Source: Thermoanaerobaculia bacterium (GTDB taxonomy: Bacteria > Acidobacteriota > Thermoanaerobaculia > Gp7-AA8). From it: a stretch of 32,858 nucleotides of DNA. Shown piece after piece: positions 1-8,706 of the stretch (position 1 is its first letter; every line of letters starts with the position of its first letter). The position numbers and the translations under genes were made by a program. The notes beneath the pieces are model-generated. The model had not been told where the DNA came from. It saw only the letters and a list, made by a program, of their open reading frames with translations, and ran no database searches. Location of the stretch: the NCBI GenBank assembly GCA_017883205.1, contig JADGNZ010000061.1, positions 1 through 32,858 of the forward strand. The letters are read 5' to 3'.

Positions 1-79
1 TTCTCCAACCCGCCACGAAAACGGAAGAATCAGCGCATCGCCGCCATCCTCCTCTGCGGAGGTCTAAGTTAGCGCCTAT

Positions 80-117
80 GGGCGTCTCGCCCGCGGCCAT
101 CGAGGCGTCCCGCCTCG
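80..117. repeat. two adjacent short hairpins
   Basis: GGGCG-tct-CGCCC (80-92) is followed after 8 bases by CGAGGC-gtccc-GCCTCG (101-117). Both stems are perfect. The arrangement resembles the two-hairpin elements at 7188-7233, 7273-7319 and 24669-24714, but stem sequences, loops and spacer differ, so the relationship is only suggestive. Confidence 0.45.
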
Positions 118-317
118 GTGGTTGGGATCGGCCAGAGAACTCCGGGGTGTTCGATCCGGCGGCGCACTTCGAGACCGCGAGTGAAGGCGCGTTGCGCGAG
201 GGCCAGCTCGCTGTTGGCGAAGAACGCTTCGCCCCAGACCTGTGCCGCGTCGGCTTCGCCGCAGGCGTAGCCGCAGTCCGGATGGGTTGCACGCCTTTCG
301 TACCAGGCGAATGAAGG

Positions 318-383
318 CGTTTCACGCGGAGCCGCGGAGGCCGCGGAGGGTTTCTCCGCATCTCGGCGGCTCCGCGTGAAACG
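318..383. repeat. perfect 18-bp inverted repeat with 9-base periodicity
   Basis: The left arm cgtttcacgcggagccgc (318-335) is matched exactly by its reverse complement at 366-383, with 30 bases between. Within the arm and loop, CGGAGGCCG/CGGAGG-like words recur every 9 bases. It has the same design as the elements at 3441-3503 and 16551-16620. It could fold into a long hairpin downstream of the nitrilase-family gene and act as a transcript end, but there is no T-run. Confidence 0.8.
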
Positions 384-452
384 GTTTCAGCGTTAGCGCG
401 ACATCCCACAGGATGCCTTCCCATCGGCCCGCCGACGCGATCACCCGATCCG

Positions 453-1238
453 CTAGACTCGCGACCGCTGCGATCTCCCTCCGAACACGTAGCGCGGATA
501 GTCGTCCTTCGCCGCCGCCGCGGCGGACAGGTCGATGTTGACGGTCGCGAAGGGTGCGTCGGGCGTCGTCCGCGCAAGGATGGTTCCGTGCGGATCGATG
601 ATCCATCCGACGCCGCCGCATGCGCCTGTTGGATCGACGCGGTTGGATGACAAGCTGAATGCGCCTGAGCGCACTGCCGCCACCACTCCTATCGACAGCC
701 ACTTCGCCGTCGTGGCGGCGGCTGTCGCGCGAGGGGAGAGGATGACCGGCACGCCGCGCGCGGCGTAGGCGGCGTAGGTCTCGACGGCCCACAGCTCGGT
801 GCAGATGTTGAGGCCGAACGACCACGCGCCGGCGTCGTATTCGGTGAAGTGGGCGTCGCCGCGGTCGAACCAGCGCGCTTCCCAGCCGCCCGGTTCATCC
901 GGCAGGTAGAACTTGCGGCGCAATGGAGCCAGTTCGCCCGAGGCGGACCAGAAAAAGCCTTGGTTGAAGCGCCGGTCGTCGATGGTGATGGGACGTGTTC
1001 CCACGACATGTGCGGCGCGCAATTCGGGGAGGCGGTGGCGCCAGAGATCGCTGCGCGCCTCCGCCGCCGCCCAGCGGGCAGCATCGAAGTGCTCGTCCTC
1101 CCAGAGCGGATCGACCATCGCCAGCTCCGGCAGCAGAACCAGCTCGGACGCGTGTCGCGCCGTGTGCTCGCAGAGTGCGGCCCATGCGGCGGCCAGTGCC
1201 CTCGGCTCGTGCGGCAGTTCACAGACGGTGACACGCAT
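453..1238 (-). CDS. carbon-nitrogen hydrolase (nitrilase superfamily)
   Basis: A 261-residue protein of the nitrilase superfamily, whose members hydrolyse non-peptide C-N bonds (amides, nitriles, carbamoyl groups) in the cytoplasm. The catalytic triad is visible: Glu38 in LLPELAM, Lys109 in RRKFYLPDE and Cys146 in NICTELW. The length and spacing are normal for a single-domain member. The DPHGTILART segment near residues 215-223 is the usual second-to-last strand. The gene starts 17 bases after the stop of the M13-type peptidase on the same strand, so the two probably share a transcript. The substrate cannot be told from sequence; a general amidase or omega-amidase-like role is as likely as any. 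The family call is strong. Confidence 0.88.
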   Translation of the reverse strand: MRVTVCELPHEPRALAAAWAALCEHTARHASELVLLPELAMVDPLWEDEHFDAARWAAAEARSDLWRHRLPELRAAHVVGTRPITIDDRRFNQGFFWSASGELAPLRRKFYLPDEPGGWEARWFDRGDAHFTEYDAGAWSFGLNICTELWAVETYAAYAARGVPVILSPRATAAATTAKWLSIGVVAAVRSGAFSLSSNRVDPTGACGGVGWIIDPHGTILARTTPDAPFATVNIDLSAAAAAKDDYPRYVFGGRSQRSRV

Positions 1239-1255
1239 CGTGGCTTCGAGCCTCG

Positions 1256-3349
1256 CTACCAGACCCGCACGCGCGCCGCGGGCTCGAGGTAGAGCCGCTG
1301 CCCGGCGCGCACGTCGAACGCCTCGTACCAGGCGTCGAGATTGCGAACCGTGGCGGCGCGGTAGTCCTCGGGCGCGTGATCGTTCGATGCGACCTGCTTC
1401 CGCAGGGCGTCCTCGCTGATCTTGCGTCGTTGGGTCTGCGCGTAGGCGATGAAGAACTCGCGATCCTGCGCTCGCACGTAGTCCTTATCTGTCGCGCGGT
1501 TGCCAAGCGTCTTGTGGAAGGCGTCGAGCGCCGCGGCGAGGCCGCCGAGGTCGGCGATGTTTTCGCGGAGCGTCAGCTTGCCGTTGATCGAAAGGCCAGG
1601 GAGGGGCTGGTACGCCGCGAACTGATCCGCCAGCGGCTGCGTCACCGCCTCGAAGTGCTGCATATCCTCGGCTGTCCACCAGTGGCGCATCCGGTGCTCG
1701 GTGTCGTAGTCGGCGCCGAGGGTGTCGATGTAGTGCGTGAGATCGTGTCCGATGAGTGCACCGACGGAGCCGTAGGCCGCGGCGTCGGATGACGAGTGAT
1801 CGTACTTGGGAGGCTCCAGCAACGCGGCATCCATGACGTACGAGTTCTGCTGGAACACGAGCAGCGCCGCGACCGTCTGCGGCGCGCTGTACCAGTACTT
1901 CAGGTTGACGGGCTGCCCGAGGCGGGCGAGGGCGTTGCGGTAGGCGCGTTCGGAGACGCGTTGCAGGTTCCCAAGCGGATCGCTTGGGTCAACAGTGAGC
2001 GATCCGTAGTCCTCCCATTGATCGGGATAGCCGAGTCCGACGTACAACGTCTTCAACTTCTCCAGCGAGCCGGCTTTGGTGGCGGGCGACATCCACGTGG
2101 CGGCCTCGACCCGCTTGATCAGAGCCGCGCGGACGTTGTCGGAGATTCGCTCCAGGCGCGCCTTCTGCGCGGCGGGGAAGTAGCGCGCGGCGTACATCCG
2201 GCCGAGCGCGTCACTCATGGCCGATTGCGTGGCGGCGAGCGCGCGCTCGGCGCGGGTTGGTTGTGGAGCAGCCCCGGTTGCGGCCTGCATCGCCAGCGCC
2301 TCCTCGGCGAATGCGCGCGGCAGAACGTCCGCGTAATCGTGGATGGCGTGGAAGCGGAGGTAGTCCTTCCAGACCTCCAGCGGCTGCGATGCGACGAGCG
2401 CCGCCAGACCAGTGACCGCGGTCGGTTGCCAGACCACGAGCTCCGGCTGCCGGCCCAGATCCGCCGCATCGAAAAATGACGTCCAGTCCATCCCAGGGGC
2501 GCGCTGCGCGAAATCGGCGCGCGTCCAGACGTTGTCGGCGTTGTGGTCGTTTGACGATGCTTCGGGTGTGCTGTGGCTTTGCGCGATCGCAGTTTCCAGC
2601 GCCAGCACTGCGCTCGCGCGTTCGTCTGTGCGGTCGAAACCGGCGAGCGTGAGCATCTTCGCGATCGATTGGCGATAGCGTTTCCTCTTCGCGGAATCGG
2701 CGCCGAGGTAATCCTCGCGATCCGGCAGTCCAAGTCCTCCCTGCAGCAGGAACGCGACGTTGGTCTTCTCTCCGTGGATGCTCTGCCCGACCGAGAGGCC
2801 GAGGACGCTGGTGGAATCGTAGATACCGAATCCCTCCGGATCGACGTCGGCGCGCATCCCGCGGCCGAGGAGGCGTGTGAGCTGCGCTTTGTCCGAAACG
2901 TTCTCGACGCGATCGAGCAATGGCTTGAGCGACGCGAGACCTCTGGCCTCGATGGCGGCCTCATTCAAATAGGCCGCGCGGAAGTCGGCAACCTTGCGCG
3001 CCGCTGAACCGGCTGGCGCGGAGCTGGCGGCGTCGAGCAGCTCGGCGATGCGGCGGCGGGCCAACGCCTCGAGCTCGTCGCGCGCTCCCCATCGCGGCTT
3101 CCCCGCCGGAAGCGCGGTGGCCTTGAGCCAGGCGCCGTTGGCGTAGGCGAAGAAATCGTCGCCGGGGTTGATGCCCGCGTCGACGGTGCTCTCGAGCGAC
3201 GGGCTCCGGCCGTTCGTCGCTTGTGCGGCGGACGGGGAGGCGGACCACCACGCGAGCGTCGCCGCCATGATGACCGGCAGCGCGACAGCGATCAGATGTC
3301 CTTCGGGACGACGACGAGGAAGCGTGTTGTGGGATGTGTCGAAGTGCAT
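1256..3349 (-). CDS. M13 (neprilysin/PepO-type) metallopeptidase with altered HExxH motif
   Basis: A 697-residue exported protein. I start at the ATG at 3349 because a hydrophobic signal segment (IAVALPVIMAATLAWW, ending ASPSAAQA) follows; an in-frame ATG at 3406 would put an arginine-rich stretch first. The N-terminal DPGDDFFAYANGAWL-type segment (here INPGDDFFAYANGAWL), the ENIADLGGLAAALDAF block (Glu596) and the C-terminal RLYLEPAARVRVW are M13 hallmarks. M13 enzymes are zinc endopeptidases that cleave small peptides outside the cytoplasm. The zinc helix reads GHDLTHYID: both histidines (535 and 539) are kept, but the catalytic Glu is Asp536. The usual NAYY segment is also degenerate (QQNSYVMDAALLEPP). 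It may be a weak enzyme or a binding protein. It is the first gene of a likely two-gene unit with the amidase downstream. Confidence 0.9.
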   Translation of the reverse strand: MHFDTSHNTLPRRRPEGHLIAVALPVIMAATLAWWSASPSAAQATNGRSPSLESTVDAGINPGDDFFAYANGAWLKATALPAGKPRWGARDELEALARRRIAELLDAASSAPAGSAARKVADFRAAYLNEAAIEARGLASLKPLLDRVENVSDKAQLTRLLGRGMRADVDPEGFGIYDSTSVLGLSVGQSIHGEKTNVAFLLQGGLGLPDREDYLGADSAKRKRYRQSIAKMLTLAGFDRTDERASAVLALETAIAQSHSTPEASSNDHNADNVWTRADFAQRAPGMDWTSFFDAADLGRQPELVVWQPTAVTGLAALVASQPLEVWKDYLRFHAIHDYADVLPRAFAEEALAMQAATGAAPQPTRAERALAATQSAMSDALGRMYAARYFPAAQKARLERISDNVRAALIKRVEAATWMSPATKAGSLEKLKTLYVGLGYPDQWEDYGSLTVDPSDPLGNLQRVSERAYRNALARLGQPVNLKYWYSAPQTVAALLVFQQNSYVMDAALLEPPKYDHSSSDAAAYGSVGALIGHDLTHYIDTLGADYDTEHRMRHWWTAEDMQHFEAVTQPLADQFAAYQPLPGLSINGKLTLRENIADLGGLAAALDAFHKTLGNRATDKDYVRAQDREFFIAYAQTQRRKISEDALRKQVASNDHAPEDYRAATVRNLDAWYEAFDVRAGQRLYLEPAARVRVW

Positions 3350-3440
3350 GGGGTGACGGTACTGGCGCCTCGATGATCTGTCGCGGCGCAGGCCGACATC
3401 TTTCATTCACTTTCGGACAATGCAGCAAATCCAAAAGCAA

Positions 3441-3503
3441 TCACCACAGAGGCACTGAGAGCACAGAGAACTACTCAGTGACCTCTGTGTCTCTGTGGTA
3501 AAT
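3441..3503. repeat. inverted repeat of ACCACAGAG-type nonamers
   Basis: The left arm begins accacagag and the right arm ends ctctgtggt, with 9-base words (accacagag, gcactgaga, gcacagaga) on the left and the complementary ctctgtgtctctgtggt on the right. It lies in the 210-base gap between the divergent M13 peptidase and the GlxA-type regulator. A close relative is at 16551-16620. Confidence 0.8.
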
Positions 3504-3559
3504 CTCGTGATCAGGATGCGCGCGCATGGCATGGACATGTGCTTTGATTCGCGAGGCAC

Positions 3560-4609
3560 ATGAACACGCGCGCCCAGCTCATCGACGTCCTCTTCGTCAT
3601 CGTGCCGCACTCGTTGCTGCTCGACATCGCCGGGCCGGCGGAAGCCTTTCGTCTCGCCAACCAGCACCGCGAGCTTCGCGGACTGCCGCCGCGCTTTCGT
3701 CTCAGCTTCGCGGGGCCGGTGGCAACGTTGCCGACGTCGGTCGGACTCGCCCTCGGCGACCTCGTTCCATTGCCGGAGCAGCTCAACACGCCGACCTGGG
3801 TCGTGATCGTCGGCCAACCGACAGCGCACGTAACGAACGTCACGCCGGAGATCGCGGCTACCGCGCAATGGTTGCGCGATCGGCTTCGCGACACGCTCGT
3901 TCGCGCGGACACACCTCATCGTCTGGTGACGATCTGCTCGGGCACGCTGCTCGCCGCGCGCGCGGGGTTGCTCGGCACGCGCCGCTGCACGACGCACCAC
4001 GAGCTGTTGCCGATGCTTCGGACTCTCGCGCCGCGCGCAAAGGTCATCGACAATCGCGTCTTCGTGGTGGACGGTCCACTCGCGTCGAGCGCGGGGATCA
4101 CGGCGGGGATCGACGTCGCGCTGCATCTCATCGCCGAGGAGTGTGGTGAGGCGCTGGCGGCAAGCGTGGCCGAGGATATGGTGGTGTACCTGCGGCGCTC
4201 GCCGCGCGACACCGAGCTGTCGCCGTTTCATATGCACCGCCGCCACCTCCACCCGACCGTGCACCGGGTACAGGACGCGATCGTCTCCGAGCCGCAGCGC
4301 GACTGGGACATGGCCTCGCTGGCCGAGATTGGCCACGCGGCCGAGCGTCACCTGTTGCGGCTGTTCGTCGACCACGCCGGCATCTCGCCGCTGCACTACC
4401 TGCGCTTGATCCGCCTGGAGCGCGCCCGGCAGTCCCTCGAATACGGCGCGACGGTCACGCGTGCCGCCGCCGTAGCCGGCTTCGGTTCCGACGTGCAATT
4501 GCGCCGCGCCTGGAGCCGCCAGTGGGGCGGCTCGCCCCGCGATGCGGCGAGGGCGGCGGGGGCGGGGGCGTCGGCTTCGCGTACAACACGAGCTCGCGTC
4601 AGGCGGTGA
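3560..4609 (+). CDS. GlxA-family transcriptional regulator (DJ-1/PfpI + AraC HTH)
   Basis: A 349-residue two-domain regulator. Residues about 8-200 form a class I glutamine-amidotransferase-like (DJ-1/PfpI) domain with the nucleophile-elbow segment TICSGTLLAARAGLL (Cys126), followed by the TTHHELLP and DGPLASSAGITAGIDVALHLI blocks typical of GlxA proteins. Residues about 235-335 form an AraC/XylS DNA-binding domain with two helix-turn-helix units (MASLAEIGHAAERHLLRLFVDHAGISPLHYL and VTRAAAVAGFGSDVQLRRAW). The family usually binds an amine, amino acid or related ligand and activates nearby catabolic genes. Nothing catabolic is adjacent, so its target is unclear. The tail after about residue 330 is low-complexity Ala/Gly/Arg. 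A weak GAGG sits about 4 bases before the ATG. Confidence 0.9.
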   Translation: MNTRAQLIDVLFVIVPHSLLLDIAGPAEAFRLANQHRELRGLPPRFRLSFAGPVATLPTSVGLALGDLVPLPEQLNTPTWVVIVGQPTAHVTNVTPEIAATAQWLRDRLRDTLVRADTPHRLVTICSGTLLAARAGLLGTRRCTTHHELLPMLRTLAPRAKVIDNRVFVVDGPLASSAGITAGIDVALHLIAEECGEALAASVAEDMVVYLRRSPRDTELSPFHMHRRHLHPTVHRVQDAIVSEPQRDWDMASLAEIGHAAERHLLRLFVDHAGISPLHYLRLIRLERARQSLEYGATVTRAAAVAGFGSDVQLRRAWSRQWGGSPRDAARAAGAGASASRTTRARVRR

Positions 4610-4695
4610 TAGGTTCCCCGTCCGGTTCGCGAAAGATGTTCCTGCTCCTGGTAACTCCATGACCTTGCCAACCCCGAGACCTCGCAACCGCGTAC

Positions 4696-7107
4696 TTACG
4701 GCCAGTTCAGCACGATGTCCGGAAACTTGGTTCGTCCGCCGCGGCCGTCGATGACTTCGATCTGCGCGTCGGTCCATTGCGGTATGCCGCGCGGACGCTT
4801 CGGGAAGGTGAGTGTGAATCCGCCGTGCTTGTCTTTCGGGTACCAGGGGTACTTCGCCTGCACGTCGTAACGCACGGTGGGAACCGCGCGATAGCGGTAC
4901 TTGCCATTGTGAAGAATCACGTCGACGGCAGCGACGCCGTTGGGCGAGAGGGCCCAGCCGTTGACGATCATCGGTCCTGTGACAGTCGAGTCGTAGCGTG
5001 GCGAATCGACGACGCCGAATGTGTGATTCATGTATGTCGCCTCGCCTCGCAGCGCTCGCTGCAACTCCAACTCCTCGGTGAAGCCCGCGGCATCGCCCTT
5101 CTCCGGCGGCCGCAGATCGCGCCAGTTCGGGACGTTCGACGTCACGGCGAAGATGTAGTCGCCGCCGCCGCGATGATCGAAACGCCGCACGAAGCCGATG
5201 CGCCCGAGGGCGAGCTCGCGCGTGAGCCAGATGTGCGTCGGCTCGGATGCGCCGCGCAGCCAGTCGTCATGCACGAGCAGGAAGTGGCAATCGTTGTGCG
5301 CCAGCAGCGGCAGGAGCTCGTTCGGGATGACCTTCATGCTAGTCATCCCGGCGATCTTCGTATGCAGCGGCGGCTCGAAGCCGGAGGTCCCGTTCATCAG
5401 CGGCTTGTGATGAATCGTGGCGCCGAATTGATAAAGATACTGCGCGATCCCCTCGGATACCGGCATTTCCAGCGTGCCGCCGGAAAACTTCGTGTCGCGC
5501 ATCCAGACGTAAGCGGGATCGGTGATCTCGAGAGCGTGCTCCCATCGAATGATCGGCAGCACGTCGTGGATGGCCAGTGCGATGAGAAGCACGGCCACCG
5601 ACCAGCGCGCAATCTCCGTCCGGCGCCTGTCGATCCATGCCGCGGCGCCGCACGCACTTGCGCCGGCGAGGCCGACGTAGGCGTCGGTAGCCCATCGCGC
5701 GGGCACGCGCATGCTGCGAAACATCATCAGGTGATCGTAGAGGAAGGTGTGTACGAAGGTGTGCAGTCCGAGCGAGCCGAGCACGCCGAGGACGATCCAG
5801 AGCAGCATCACCCAGATCTCGATCGGCATGCGGGAGCGCGCAGCAGCGGTGCGCAGCGATTGCAGCGTCTCGCCCGACAAGCCCTTCGGTAGTTGGAGCG
5901 AGAGCCGCACGAGAATCATCACAATCAGGATGACGAGCGGTACGTCAGAGGACGCAGGTTTGGATGTGGTGTGGAAGGCGACGATCGTGTGCCCGAAGAG
6001 CCGCCACGCATAGTTCTTCGTCGCCGCGCCGATGTAGGTTCCGATGGCCATCGCCACGATGATGGCGTCGAGAAGATGCAGGAGCCATCGCGGGACCGGA
6101 CGGGCATCGAGCGCGACGGGAAGTTTGCGCCTGTCGATCAGCAACGCGCTGGCGGTGAGGAAGAGCATCATCAGCCCCGGAAAGAGCACCGCCTCGGGGC
6201 GCACATTCGCCGGATCGGCGATGTCTCCATACGCGCGATTCCTGCCGTTCGCGGAGAGCCAGTCGGTCCAGAACGCGGAGCCCCACATCGCGGTGTTGCG
6301 GTCGCGCACCATGCCGTACAGCTCGGAGACTTCCTTGTACGGCAGGAGCACGGGAATCATCAGCGCCGCGGCGAGAATGGTCGCCAGCGCCGCGCCGATC
6401 AGCGTGCGCCATTTGAACCGCGTGGTCAGCAGCGCGAGCAGCGCAATCGATAAGACGATCGCCGTCGTGCCGAACAGGAACTGATGAATGTTCGTCAGCC
6501 CGTTCATCAGCACGCAGAGTCCGAAGAGGATGGCGTTGCGCGTCGTCGGCCGCCGCCAGTAGTGCAGCAACGCGGCGAGCATCATCGGCATCCATCCGCC
6601 CCAGACGAACTGCAGGTGAGCGAGATGGTCGGTGCGGAAGTTGACGAACGAATAGAGGATGCCGGCGACGAGGCCGGCGGGGACGGAGCGTGTCAGCACC
6701 CGCCCGAGGACGTACGCGCCGTAGCCGCAGAAAGCGAAGCCGAGGAGGATGGCGATGTTGTAGACGGCGAGAGGCGTGAAGCCGAGGAGGTAGAACGGGA
6801 GCGCGACGATGGCGATGCCGAAGAGGTTCTCGCTGTACGCCAGCGGGTATTTGCTGGGATAGAAAATGTTGGCGTCGTAGATGTGCGTGGGGGCGTTGGT
6901 GATGCTGTAGAGGTCCCAGTCGAGAATCCAGGTGTTGAGCAAAGGATCGCCGAGGTCGGGGACCGCGGTGTTGAGGTGACTGGCGACGGGCCAGATCAGA
7001 ATGACGGTGAAAAGCAGGAAAAAGCCGAACGCGCCCACCTCGCGAAGCAGGCGGAACCAGAACGGGTGGACGTCGTCCGCGCGATAGCCAAACGGCTCGG
7101 ATGTCAT
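4696..7107 (-). CDS. large polytopic membrane protein, GT-C glycosyltransferase-like
   Basis: An 803-residue integral membrane protein. The chosen ATG at 7107 gives MTSEPFGYRADDVHPFW followed by the first membrane helix (GAFGFFLLFTVILIWPVA). The next loop, with GDPLLNTWILDWDLYSI and IFYPSKYPLAYSENL, is the acidic first periplasmic loop seen in GT-C glycosyltransferase-like proteins. About eleven further hydrophobic segments follow. From about residue 550 the chain is mostly soluble, ending in a beta-rich region (GWALSPNGVAAVDVILHNGKY) that resembles the C-terminal domains of such proteins. GT-C enzymes move sugars from polyprenyl-phosphate donors on the outer face of the membrane. No donor or acceptor can be named and no glycan genes adjoin it, so the function is inferred from architecture. 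There is no Shine-Dalgarno; a -10-like TACTCT lies 8 bases upstream. Confidence 0.75.
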   Translation of the reverse strand: MTSEPFGYRADDVHPFWFRLLREVGAFGFFLLFTVILIWPVASHLNTAVPDLGDPLLNTWILDWDLYSITNAPTHIYDANIFYPSKYPLAYSENLFGIAIVALPFYLLGFTPLAVYNIAILLGFAFCGYGAYVLGRVLTRSVPAGLVAGILYSFVNFRTDHLAHLQFVWGGWMPMMLAALLHYWRRPTTRNAILFGLCVLMNGLTNIHQFLFGTTAIVLSIALLALLTTRFKWRTLIGAALATILAAALMIPVLLPYKEVSELYGMVRDRNTAMWGSAFWTDWLSANGRNRAYGDIADPANVRPEAVLFPGLMMLFLTASALLIDRRKLPVALDARPVPRWLLHLLDAIIVAMAIGTYIGAATKNYAWRLFGHTIVAFHTTSKPASSDVPLVILIVMILVRLSLQLPKGLSGETLQSLRTAAARSRMPIEIWVMLLWIVLGVLGSLGLHTFVHTFLYDHLMMFRSMRVPARWATDAYVGLAGASACGAAAWIDRRRTEIARWSVAVLLIALAIHDVLPIIRWEHALEITDPAYVWMRDTKFSGGTLEMPVSEGIAQYLYQFGATIHHKPLMNGTSGFEPPLHTKIAGMTSMKVIPNELLPLLAHNDCHFLLVHDDWLRGASEPTHIWLTRELALGRIGFVRRFDHRGGGDYIFAVTSNVPNWRDLRPPEKGDAAGFTEELELQRALRGEATYMNHTFGVVDSPRYDSTVTGPMIVNGWALSPNGVAAVDVILHNGKYRYRAVPTVRYDVQAKYPWYPKDKHGGFTLTFPKRPRGIPQWTDAQIEVIDGRGGRTKFPDIVLNWP

Positions 7108-7115
7108 CGGAGGGG

Positions 7116-7121
7116 AGAGTA
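7116..7121 (-). promoter_or_regulatory. -10-like TACTCT before the GT-C-like gene
   Basis: On the minus strand TACTCT ends 8 bases before the ATG at 7107, and the spacer has no Shine-Dalgarno. This spacing fits a leaderless transcript. The call rests on the hexamer only; no clear -35 is seen. Confidence 0.35.
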
Positions 7122-7187
7122 GCAGACGTGTTGCGTTGACGGGACGAAGGTCGCCGCTTTGAAGGTCGAGTTGGGCGAGGTGAAGGT

Positions 7188-7233
7188 CGCCACCGAGCCG
7201 GTGGCGGTACAGCCGTCGAGCCGACGGCGCTAC
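7188..7233 (-). repeat. two-hairpin element, copy 1 (minus orientation)
   Basis: Read on the minus strand, GTA is followed by a stem GCCGTCG-gct-CGACGGC, a short TGTAC linker, then CGCCACCG-gct-CGGTGGCG. Both stems are perfect. It has the same plan as copies 7273-7319 and 24669-24714 but different stem bases, with every change matched on the other arm. It lies head to head with copy 2, 39 bases away. Confidence 0.8.
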
Positions 7234-7272
7234 GCCATTCACGGCGCTGCGCAACGCGTGGCGCGGGCGCTC

Positions 7273-7319
7273 GTAGCGCCGCCGGCCTCGGCGGCTGTAT
7301 CGCCGGCGGCCCGCCGGCG
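7273..7319 (+). repeat. two-hairpin element, copy 2
   Basis: GTA, stem GCCGCCG-gcct-CGGCGGC, linker TGTAT, stem CGCCGGCG-gcc-CGCCGGCG. It is nearly identical to the copy at 24669-24714 (one inserted T and a few substitutions). It ends 28 bases before the CoA-transferase start, so it could lie just upstream of that promoter. Confidence 0.82.
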
Positions 7320-7334
7320 GTTCTGAACGTTTGA

Positions 7335-7340
7335 TATCTT
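7335..7340 (+). promoter_or_regulatory. -10-like TATCTT before the CoA-transferase operon
   Basis: TATCTT is followed by 7 bases and then the ATG at 7348, with no Shine-Dalgarno between. The spacing suits a leaderless first gene. It is supported only by the hexamer and by similar spacing at other genes in the window. Confidence 0.4.
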
Positions 7341-7347
7341 CGCGTCC

Positions 7348-8043
7348 ATGATCAACAAAGTGGTCGCATCCGCAGACGAAGCGGTCCGCGACGTCGCCGA
7401 TGGTGCGACGCTCGTCGTTGGCGGCTTCGGACTCTGCGGCATCCCGGAGAATCTGATCCATGCGCTAGTGAAGCGCGGCGTCAAGGGCTTGACCTGCGTT
7501 TCCAACAACGCCGGCGTCGACGATTGGGGCCTCGGCCTCCTTCTGCAGACGCGCCAGATCCGCAAGATGGTCTCGTCGTACGTCGGCGAGAACGCGGAGT
7601 TCGAGCGCCAGTTCCTCGCTGGCGAGCTGGAAGTGGAGTTCGCGCCGCAAGGAACGCTGGCCGAGCGGATGCGCGCAGGCGGTGCGGGTATCCCCGCCTT
7701 CTTCACGCCCGCTGGCTACGGCACGATCGTGGCCGAGGGAAAGGAGACGCGCGACTTCGAGGGGAGGATGTACGTGATGGAGCGCGGCATCGTCGGCGAC
7801 TTCTCGCTCGTCGCCGCACAGAAGGCGGACCGCCTGGGTAATCTTCAGTATCGAAAGACAGCGCGGAACTTCAATCCGATGGCGGCAACGGCGGGTCGCG
7901 TCTGCATCGCCGAGGTTGAAGAGTTGGTCGAACCCGGAGAGATCGATCCCGATTGCGTCCACACTCCCGGCATCTTTGTGCATCGCGTAGTCGTCGCGAA
8001 GCGTGTCAAACGCATCGAGCAACGCACTGTGCGGAAGGGGTAA
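7348..8043 (+). CDS. scoA: 3-oxoacid CoA-transferase subunit A
   Basis: A 231-residue alpha subunit of a family I CoA-transferase, most like succinyl-CoA:3-oxoacid (acetoacetate) CoA-transferase. The enzyme moves CoA from succinyl-CoA to acetoacetate so ketone bodies and polyhydroxybutyrate products can be used in the cytoplasm. Diagnostic segments are [15 protein letters not shown] (near residues 23-37), [12 protein letters not shown], the [22 protein letters not shown] block (the G-AGIPAF CoA-binding turn) and [19 protein letters not shown]. The subunit has full length and no catalytic Glu, as expected. It is followed after 3 bases by the beta subunit. AtoD-type enzymes for short fatty acids are an alternative, but the segments fit ScoA better. 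Confidence 0.93.
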   Translation: MINKVVASADEAVRDVADGATLVVGGFGLCGIPENLIHALVKRGVKGLTCVSNNAGVDDWGLGLLLQTRQIRKMVSSYVGENAEFERQFLAGELEVEFAPQGTLAERMRAGGAGIPAFFTPAGYGTIVAEGKETRDFEGRMYVMERGIVGDFSLVAAQKADRLGNLQYRKTARNFNPMAATAGRVCIAEVEELVEPGEIDPDCVHTPGIFVHRVVVAKRVKRIEQRTVRKG

Positions 8044-8046
8044 CCG

Positions 8047-8703
8047 ATGCCATTAACCAGAGATCAAATCGTTCGCCGCGCCGCCGAAGAGTTGCGCGAC
8101 GGTTTCTACGTCAACCTCGGCATCGGTATGCCGACGCTTGTCGCCAACAACATCCCAGAGGGGATGGACGTCATCCTTCAGTCCGAGAACGGAATCCTCG
8201 GCCTCGGGCCGTTCCCCGCCGACGCCGACGTCGATCCCGATCTCATCAACGCCGGCAAGCAGACAGTGACCGTGCTGCCCGGCGCGTCATTTTTCTCCAG
8301 CGCCGATTCCTTCGGCATGATCCGCGGCGGCAAAGTCGATCTCTCCATCCTCGGGGCGATGCAGGTTTCTGCGCAGGGCGACATCGCAAACTGGATGGTG
8401 CCCGGCTCGATGGTGAAGGGAATGGGCGGCGCGATGGATCTCGTCGCCAGCGCCAAGCGCCTCATCGTGACGATGGAGCACGTCACGAAAAAGGGAGAGA
8501 AGAAGATCCTCGATGCCTGCAACCTTCCGCTGACCGGCGTGAAGTGCGTCGATCGCATCATCACGGACTACTGCGTGATCGACGTGACCGCCGAGGGGTT
8601 GAAGCTGATCGAAGTGGCTCCCGGAGTAAGCGTCGATGAGGTTCAGAAACTGACCGAGCCGCGGCTGCTCATCGGCGGGGACGTGAAAGAAATCCGCGTC
8701 TGA
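8047..8703 (+). CDS. scoB: 3-oxoacid CoA-transferase subunit B
   Basis: A 218-residue beta subunit and partner of the preceding gene. The active-site glutamate that forms the CoA thioester lies in SENGILG (Glu47), preceded by [15 protein letters not shown]. The segment [31 protein letters not shown] is the conserved core, and [17 protein letters not shown] marks the C-terminal part. It starts 3 bases after the alpha-subunit stop, with an AAGGGG-type ribosome site inside the end of that gene, so the two are co-translated and form an alpha2beta2 enzyme. It ends 3 bases from the convergent ABC exporter gene with no visible hairpin terminator between. Confidence 0.95.
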   Translation: MPLTRDQIVRRAAEELRDGFYVNLGIGMPTLVANNIPEGMDVILQSENGILGLGPFPADADVDPDLINAGKQTVTVLPGASFFSSADSFGMIRGGKVDLSILGAMQVSAQGDIANWMVPGSMVKGMGGAMDLVASAKRLIVTMEHVTKKGEKKILDACNLPLTGVKCVDRIITDYCVIDVTAEGLKLIEVAPGVSVDEVQKLTEPRLLIGGDVKEIRV

Positions 8704-8706
8704 CGC

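Larger units (their letters stand above)
1..452. other. left-edge stretch without a confident gene
   Basis: No open frame here has a recognisable domain. A minus-strand frame from about 314 down to 72 reads as fairly protein-like (WYERRATHPDCGYACG near its beginning, mostly GC-ending codons). It has no start codon of its own, because the inverted repeat at 318-383 lies where its 5' part would be. It could be a gene remnant cut by the repeat, or chance. The stretch also holds a two-hairpin element at 80-117. The nitrilase-family gene ends at 453, so the stretch lies downstream of that minus-strand unit. Confidence 0.4.

Noticed and set aside
3407-4777. Long minus-strand open frame opposite the GlxA-type regulator
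   Set aside because: It has no domain, is Arg-rich, and mirrors the codons of the well-supported plus-strand gene.
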